From Flammeovirgaceae bacterium UBA4465 (GTDB lineage Bacteria; Bacteroidota; Bacteroidia; Cytophagales; Cyclobacteriaceae), in contig CAJJBF010000009.1 of assembly GCA_905182375.1 (NCBI GenBank), positions 417,984 to 481,983 on the forward strand: 64,000 bases of DNA, given 5' to 3'. Below, in pieces: positions 58,596-64,000 of this stretch (the stretch's first letter is position 1; the number at the start of each line of letters is the position of its first letter). The position numbers were made by a program, and so were the translations under genes. Under the pieces are notes generated by a model. The model was not told the origin of the DNA and did no database searches. It worked only from the letters and a program-made list of their open reading frames with translations.

Positions 58596-60797
58596 TTATT
58601 CTACCACTAAGGTGCGGATCTCCTGAATCAATTCCCCGGAAGCTGAGAGGCCCATTAACATTACATCATATTCACCAGAGATATCTGAAGTAAATAATTC
58701 GTATTTAGTATTCAAATCTGGATGATTTTTTGTCTTAAATAAAAGCATGGTTCTCCGATCGGGTATCCTTATCTCTCGAGGATCATTATGATTAGGAGTA
58801 TAATATTGTTTTTGCCTTTCCATCCCTTTGTAAATATAATTCAATCCATGAGGCTCAAATCCATATAAATCCTCATCCATGGTCGTAAAAAAAATCAACC
58901 CATCAAGCTTGGCTGGGCCTATATAATAGCGTTCTGAAAGAATTTTTATCGTTTTTATATTAAACGGGGAGTAGGACAGTACTTCTTGAGGACTTGCCAC
59001 CACCCCATCAAAGAGTACCAAATAGATCCCTGTAGGTCTGTAGCCTTTTAATGATTCTGGCCAGCGAATTTCAAAATCATAATCATTATCGGATTTACTG
59101 ATTCCAATCTCGGGAATATATTCAATAAAAGAATCTCTGACGGTTGGGAATCGTGTGTAATCATCAACATTAAAGATTCGAAAATTAATTTCTTTCTTTT
59201 CTTTTTTTTTCGAAGTTAATACCCGGTCATTTTTTAAATGATGGTAAGCATTTTCAACTTGTAAGTGTATACTATTGGCCACAATTTCCTTAACCAAGAG
59301 CGAATCATAATACAAAGGCCAACTCTTTAATTTCGGATATTCCTTATAAAACTCATCCTCTATTTTGATCTCAAATAGATTAGCATCATCATTAAGTACG
59401 CTTATATAAGCCTTTCGGTCCCCATCAATATATTCAATATTCAATAAGAATCTCCCTGCACTGTCTGACTTAGCTAAACTTAAGCTTTCTTCTTTACCTG
59501 GCACTGAGAATGTAATAATTTGATTTTCAACTGACTGATCTCCATTCGCTTTAATAAACCCCTGCAGTAAGTCATTTCTATATTCAGGTAGGTAATCAAA
59601 AGACTTTAATGTGGTGATTTTGGGCCAATCGACCTCTGAAAACATTAACCATGCATTAATATCGTTATATTTTGTCCACTTGGCCTGAAGGGGTGGAGAT
59701 ATTAGCTTACTATTAATTTGATTGAGTCGTAATGACCTCGGTTGCTCTGATTTTTTATTCACCATCATCGTACTGACACTCAAATTTGAATCTAAAACAG
59801 AAAATTCAATATAGCCCCTAGGCACCGATACGAGCTGTTGCTCAGAAAGGTCAGAAAGTCCCCCGTTATAAAATAATCTTTCAGCCATTATCGCCCCTTG
59901 GTTATCTAAGATCTCAGCCCTCAATAATTTGTTTGGTAAACTGACTTTTCCTATTTTGATTGGCTCTCGGAGCTTATTACTCTTTTCAATATATATATTG
60001 TGGCGATCACGTACTCTGAACGATGTTATATTTAATTGACTCTTGGCATGGCTATCTATGAGTTGAAAAGTATATGAGTTCGGCATTTCTTGCATCGAAA
60101 TCGTACTACAATTTTCACAAGCCTCGGGGAGGTCTAAAAATTTAAAGACAGCCCCTTCAGTATAAATCATTTGATAACTTCTCCCCTTCTCAGGAGTAAA
60201 AGAAAATTGAGCCAGCCCATCTACTGAATTAATATCGGCTTGTTTCTCACCTAGGTCATCCACTAATTTCCCTTTAAACGAGACTCCTTGTTCCTGATGA
60301 TCTGAATAACGAACAACTACTTTATTACTCACTCCTTTAACTAATTTTCCTCCCTCAGCATAAAATCTCATTTGCCAATTTGTGATAATTGGCGGAGTAT
60401 AAATTTCAAAAGGGTTATAAATGCTAATCGGAACTCGACAAAAGTCTTTCCTATTTTTCATCCATCGTGTATACGCAACTAAATCATAATTTCCAGACTT
60501 AATCAAAGTAGAAATAAATAAATCTCCTACTATCAATCCGCGCTCTAAGGCTATCTTGGTCTGGTATATAGGATTTTGATTCTCATCCAGTAGTTCAATG
60601 TAAAGTAAAGAACTCAAGCTTGATAGCTTTCCTGTTTTAGAACTGGTAATAAACCCTTGAAAATATATATTCTCCCCAGTCAAAAATTGATTTTTATTGG
60701 TTACCAGTAATACTTCTTCATGAATATTCCCTTGACCGAAAGCAAATAATTGAAAAAAAAGTAATGAAAGGACTATATAGTTTCTAAAAGTTCTCAT
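58596..60797 (-). CDS. Secreted MG2-like protein with TonB-plug-like C-terminal segment
   Basis: A 733-residue exported protein (signal LSLLFFQLFAFGQG); start ATG 60797, not the TTG at 60803. The N-terminal domain (GENIYFQGFITSS, SLLYIELLDENQNP, SGNYDLVAYTRWMKN) matches the MG2-like beta domains of Bacteroidota envelope proteins. Near residues 587-660 is a segment resembling a TonB receptor plug: GIYLVLFDGVVASP, FNIKTIKIL and DGLIFFTT. No beta-barrel follows. Its ATG overlaps the stop at the end of the DUF4249 coding region (ATGA), so it is translated with the receptor genes. Function unknown; perhaps a periplasmic partner of the upstream TonB receptor. Confidence 0.6.
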   Translation of the reverse strand: MRTFRNYIVLSLLFFQLFAFGQGNIHEEVLLVTNKNQFLTGENIYFQGFITSSKTGKLSSLSSLLYIELLDENQNPIYQTKIALERGLIVGDLFISTLIKSGNYDLVAYTRWMKNRKDFCRVPISIYNPFEIYTPPIITNWQMRFYAEGGKLVKGVSNKVVVRYSDHQEQGVSFKGKLVDDLGEKQADINSVDGLAQFSFTPEKGRSYQMIYTEGAVFKFLDLPEACENCSTISMQEMPNSYTFQLIDSHAKSQLNITSFRVRDRHNIYIEKSNKLREPIKIGKVSLPNKLLRAEILDNQGAIMAERLFYNGGLSDLSEQQLVSVPRGYIEFSVLDSNLSVSTMMVNKKSEQPRSLRLNQINSKLISPPLQAKWTKYNDINAWLMFSEVDWPKITTLKSFDYLPEYRNDLLQGFIKANGDQSVENQIITFSVPGKEESLSLAKSDSAGRFLLNIEYIDGDRKAYISVLNDDANLFEIKIEDEFYKEYPKLKSWPLYYDSLLVKEIVANSIHLQVENAYHHLKNDRVLTSKKKEKKEINFRIFNVDDYTRFPTVRDSFIEYIPEIGISKSDNDYDFEIRWPESLKGYRPTGIYLVLFDGVVASPQEVLSYSPFNIKTIKILSERYYIGPAKLDGLIFFTTMDEDLYGFEPHGLNYIYKGMERQKQYYTPNHNDPREIRIPDRRTMLLFKTKNHPDLNTKYELFTSDISGEYDVMLMGLSASGELIQEIRTLVVE

Positions 60798-61999
60798 TCC
60801 CAAAAATCTGGTACTCCAATTTTACCTAATATTCTACAGTCAGAACAGTTTTCCGATGTCATAAAATATAGTTGTAAGTCCGGATCATAAGTCCATATTA
60901 TCATTCTTGCATTTCTATCATCAGTGACATAACCTTCAAGCGCTAATGCTGGAATAGAATCTATACCAATAATATCAATACCACAATAGTCTAGTCCATA
61001 ATTAACTTTGAATCCATCAGAGACAAAAGTTTAATCTACAAAAAATGAAACTTTAGAGGATACTCCTGAAACGTCAAAGTTTCCCATCACCAATTCTTTT
61101 GGATCTGTTAACGATTTTATATTTCCAGAAATATTACCTTTTTGTTTGTCAAATAGTGAGCCTCCAGATTCATTGTTTTCCTTCAGTCGTTTATAATATT
61201 GATAAGTAGCATTAGACAACGCATATTGCTTAACCTTCACTGCTGTCTTAAAGGATAAATTCTGATCATTCTCATTAATGAAATGGATAGGGAATTCCGT
61301 GAGTTTGGAGTTATTTAAAGAAAAGGCAGATCCTAATAATAAAGCAGTACTGGTATCTCCTCTAAAGCATACCTCCACACTTTGTAAATCCGTCATTTTT
61401 CTTTGTATGGCTGCTCCTATCTTGGGTACATAAACGTATTCTGAGGGGTAAGGAACTCTCCATTCATAGGTTTCTTCCCAGACATATCTGAACGTACTTA
61501 CTTCATAATCACTCCAATCACTTTCTATAAATAGTTGGACTCCATTTAATAATTCAGCACTCTTCTCTGAGGGTAATTGAACATATCTTCCGTATAAGGT
61601 ATCAATAGGAGGTGCTTCATTTAACACTTCTTCAGAAGATAGATATTCATGGCCATTTTTTATCTTAATTCTCAATCTATAGCTTTGACCCACAATACCT
61701 CGATAAGTCGAAGAAGTTACATAATTTCCAGGATGTCTTTCTGTCAATGTGACCGCATCACCGTCACTGGTCTCAATGATTACAGTGGCCTCATTAATGG
61801 TTGTTAGATTTGTGATTCCTAGTCCAGAGGTATAGGATAACCTCACACTGTGGGTTTTTTCTTCATTGGTTAATAACCCATCTACCACTATCAAAGGTGG
61901 GCCAACTTCATGAATCAGTTCATATTCATAGGGTTCTATGCAAGAAAAGGCAATAACTAAAATTAATAAATGAATTTTATTTTTAATCTCTAACCTCAT
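60794..61999 (-). pseudogene. DUF4249 lipoprotein with in-frame TAA
   Basis: A DUF4249 protein (lipobox IAFSC) of 401 codons if an in-frame TAA at 61031-61033 is ignored. The codons after TAA continue as TFVSDGFKVNYGLDYCG and end CSDCRILGKIGVPDFWE, which fits the usual DUF4249 C-terminus. The next in-frame stop TGA (60794-60796) overlaps the ATG of the following gene, and the start ATG overlaps the receptor stop. The frame is unchanged on both sides, so one base substitution would restore it. DUF4249 proteins are outer-membrane lipoproteins encoded with TonB receptors; the function is unknown. Confidence 0.75.
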
Positions 62000-64000
62000 A
62001 TTTTGAAATTGAAGGTAATTGTAGGAATTGGATTTGAAAATACTGTCATTTTATAGCCCTCAACATCTCCATCAACGGTCTTAAAAAAAATCGAATACAC
62101 ATTATCCCTACCCAAAACATTATAAATCGAAAAGGTCCAGAACGAGTGGCCCAATTTTTTTATTTTATGCGTCCCTTCTACATCAAATCCTATGTCAACT
62201 CTGAAATAATCAGGAATACGAAAAGCATTTCTATTCGAATAGAGCAGGCTTTCAGCATTATTAAATTTCCACTTCCCAATGGGATATGTAACCGGCCTTC
62301 CACTTGAGTAAATCAAGTTTAAGGATAAACTGTACCTTCTTGTAAATTTATAATTAGTTACCAAATTTAAATAATGTGGCTTATCATAATTAGTCTCGAA
62401 AAAAGCCCCTCCATTGACCCGTTCCTCAGAAAAATTTCCATTTAAACGGATAAAACTTCGTGACCATGTATAATTGAACCAGCCTGTAAACCATCCATCA
62501 GACTTTTTTGCGGACAGCTCCAATCCATAAGATTTGCCCTCTCCTTGAAGCAAATCAGTCTCAATATTTTTATTGAATTGCAAATCTGCACCTACTTTGA
62601 AATCCACTAAATTCTTAATTAATTTGTAATAGCCCTCAACTGAAAACTCTAGCACATCATTTCCAAGGATGTTTTTGTAATACCCAATTGAAAATTGATC
62701 CGCTATTTGGGGCACCAAATATTTACCCGACAATCTCCAAATGTCAGTAGGTGCTAATGAAGCAGAATTAATGAGCATGTGAATATATTGTCGAGACCTA
62801 TTATAGCTCATCTTCAAAGAACTTAGATTTGGAAGAGAAAATCTACCCGATAATCGCAATTCAGGACCATGATAGGTAGCCATTGACGCCCCTTTTTCAT
62901 ATGAAAGCGTATCAGTAATAAAATCTTTGTTTAAGGGTTTATTAAGGGCATATTGATATGATTCTGAAGGACCTAACCGGGTATATAAAGAATATCTTAA
63001 CCCTGCGTAAAGTGAAAGACTTTTTGAAGGATCATATTGATTAGAAAAATAAATTGCTGACTCTAGGGCTTGTTCGGGATTAATCTTATCATAACCAATA
63101 TCAGATAGTTCCCCCAAGGGTTCTCGAATCCCCGGATTGATCTGATATTTTTTTGTATTAGTACCAAAGTTTAAATGATTTTTATCATTCATATAATAAT
63201 AATTACAGTCCCTGCCCATTCGGAAATATCATAATTAATTTGAACTAAATAATTTTCCAAAACCAATATCATAGCGATATTGACTACCCGTAAGCCTCAG
63301 GGATCCATCAAAGTCATCGTTGAATTTTCGCATCCAATTTACAGAAAAGTTTGAATTAGTATAACTGAAATCAGAATAGCCAAGCAATGAGTCAGAACTC
63401 AATTGAAAACTATCAAAGCTGTAATAACTTGAAGCCGAAAGTGTATTTTTTTCATCTATTTTATGATCCAATTTAATCATCAAATCATGGAAAACAGCAT
63501 TTTGATTGCCCAGCGGAGAGTTTCTTATTTGTTTGAGTACAAAATCAGAATAAGTTGCTCTTCCCCCCAACATGAGCGATGTTTTATCTTTTATAATAGG
63601 CCCTTCAAATAAAAGACTCGAAGTGATGGGTCCTAGACCGGCTTTGACTGAATACTTTTCTTTATTGGGTTCTTTAGTCGTAATGTCAAATACAGAAGAA
63701 AGACGCCCCCCATATTTAGCTGGAATCCCTCCCTTAAAAAGTTCCATGCCCTCTAAAACCTCTGAATTAAATATAGAAAAAAATCCAAAAAAATGTGATG
63801 TGTTATATACGGTAGCTCCATCGATTGTAAAAAGATTTTGATCTGCTTTGCCCCCTCTTATATTAACCCCTGCGGCACCCTCTCCAACTGCTTGGACTCC
63901 TGAAGTTGTTATCGCTGACTTAACGATGTCCCTTTCACCCAAAAGGGTAGGCAAATTTTTAGTCTCTTCAATCCCTAACCTTGTGACCCCCATTTGGGTC
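61996..64000 (-). pseudogene. TonB-dependent receptor, 5' end outside window, paired indels
   Basis: Outer-membrane receptor; the start is beyond the window. The plug domain has GVNIRGGKADQNLFTIDGA, ELFKGGIPAKYGGR and SSVFDITTKEPN. The barrel follows with alternating aromatic strands and ends VFSNPIPTITFNFKI. The frame has two stops at 63226-63237, but frames on both sides agree in phase. The bridging text INYDISEWAGTV lies in another frame, so two compensating indels within about 45 bases (near 63237 and 63195) are inferred. The plug type is the FecA/CirA-like Bacteroidota class with DUF4249 partner rather than SusC. The ligand is unknown, possibly metal complexes or peptides. Confidence 0.8.

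Overview
ORGANISM. The window reads as a chromosome segment of a Bacteroidota bacterium, most likely a marine or aquatic member of the Cytophagales. Signs are an AT-rich genome with SusC/SusD pairs, FecR, an ECF sigma factor, DUF4249 and DUF5004/DUF4961 lipoproteins, a protein with a type IX secretion (T9SS) sorting domain, many lipoprotein signal peptides and bacillithiol synthesis (bshA). This placement comes from family content only. No rRNA, tRNA, CRISPR array, transposase or phage gene was recognised. LAYOUT. (1) 1-12.3 kb holds ordinary intact genes: the 3' part of an endonuclease/exonuclease/phosphatase-fold gene, a large FAD/Fe-S D-lactate-dehydrogenase-like protein, a secreted protein, a PQQ-type sugar dehydrogenase lipoprotein, a COG2509 flavoprotein, a NifU-type scaffold, a dicarboxylate/amino-acid symporter, chorismate synthase and a BatD-like protein. 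(2) 12.4-26.4 kb is a polysaccharide utilization locus (PUL) on the minus strand: GH13 with C-domain, sulfatase, FecR, SusC, SusD, DUF5004, DUF4961, GH43. A SGNH hydrolase is transcribed divergently from its head. This operon carries about 16 frame lesions. (3) 26.4-43.3 kb is a second minus-strand run: sulfatase, GH97, GH3, serine hydrolase, alpha/beta hydrolase, sulfatase, sialate O-acetylesterase-like enzyme, sulfatase, and a sulfatase fused to an esterase. It is mostly intact. (4) 43.4-48.3 kb holds a double-GNAT protein, an FG-GAP repeat protein with T9SS tail, a small lipoprotein and a FecI-like ECF sigma factor. (5) 48.7-58.6 kb returns to intact conserved genes: AlbA_2, MoxR-type ATPase with VWA partner, bshA, a small membrane protein, mutL, two rhomboids and rlmN. 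(6) 58.6-64 kb is a translationally coupled trio: TonB-dependent receptor (cut by the window end), DUF4249 lipoprotein, and an MG2-like protein that also carries a plug-like segment. HOW THE GENES WORK TOGETHER. Regions 2 and 3 together encode uptake (SusC/D), backbone or side-chain cleavage (GH13, GH43, GH97, GH3), five sulfatases and several esterases. This fits use of a sulfated and acylated polysaccharide with alpha-glucosidic or galactosidic and beta-linked (xylose or glucose type) parts; the exact substrate cannot be read from sequence. MAIN ANOMALY. About 22 frameshifts or in-frame stops fall in the PUL, FG-GAP and TonB-receptor genes, while roughly 26 kb of neighbouring conserved genes show none. 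Within the PULs they concentrate in the SusC/D operon. Either this glycan-uptake system is decaying, or the assembly is locally poor. Both readings are kept open.
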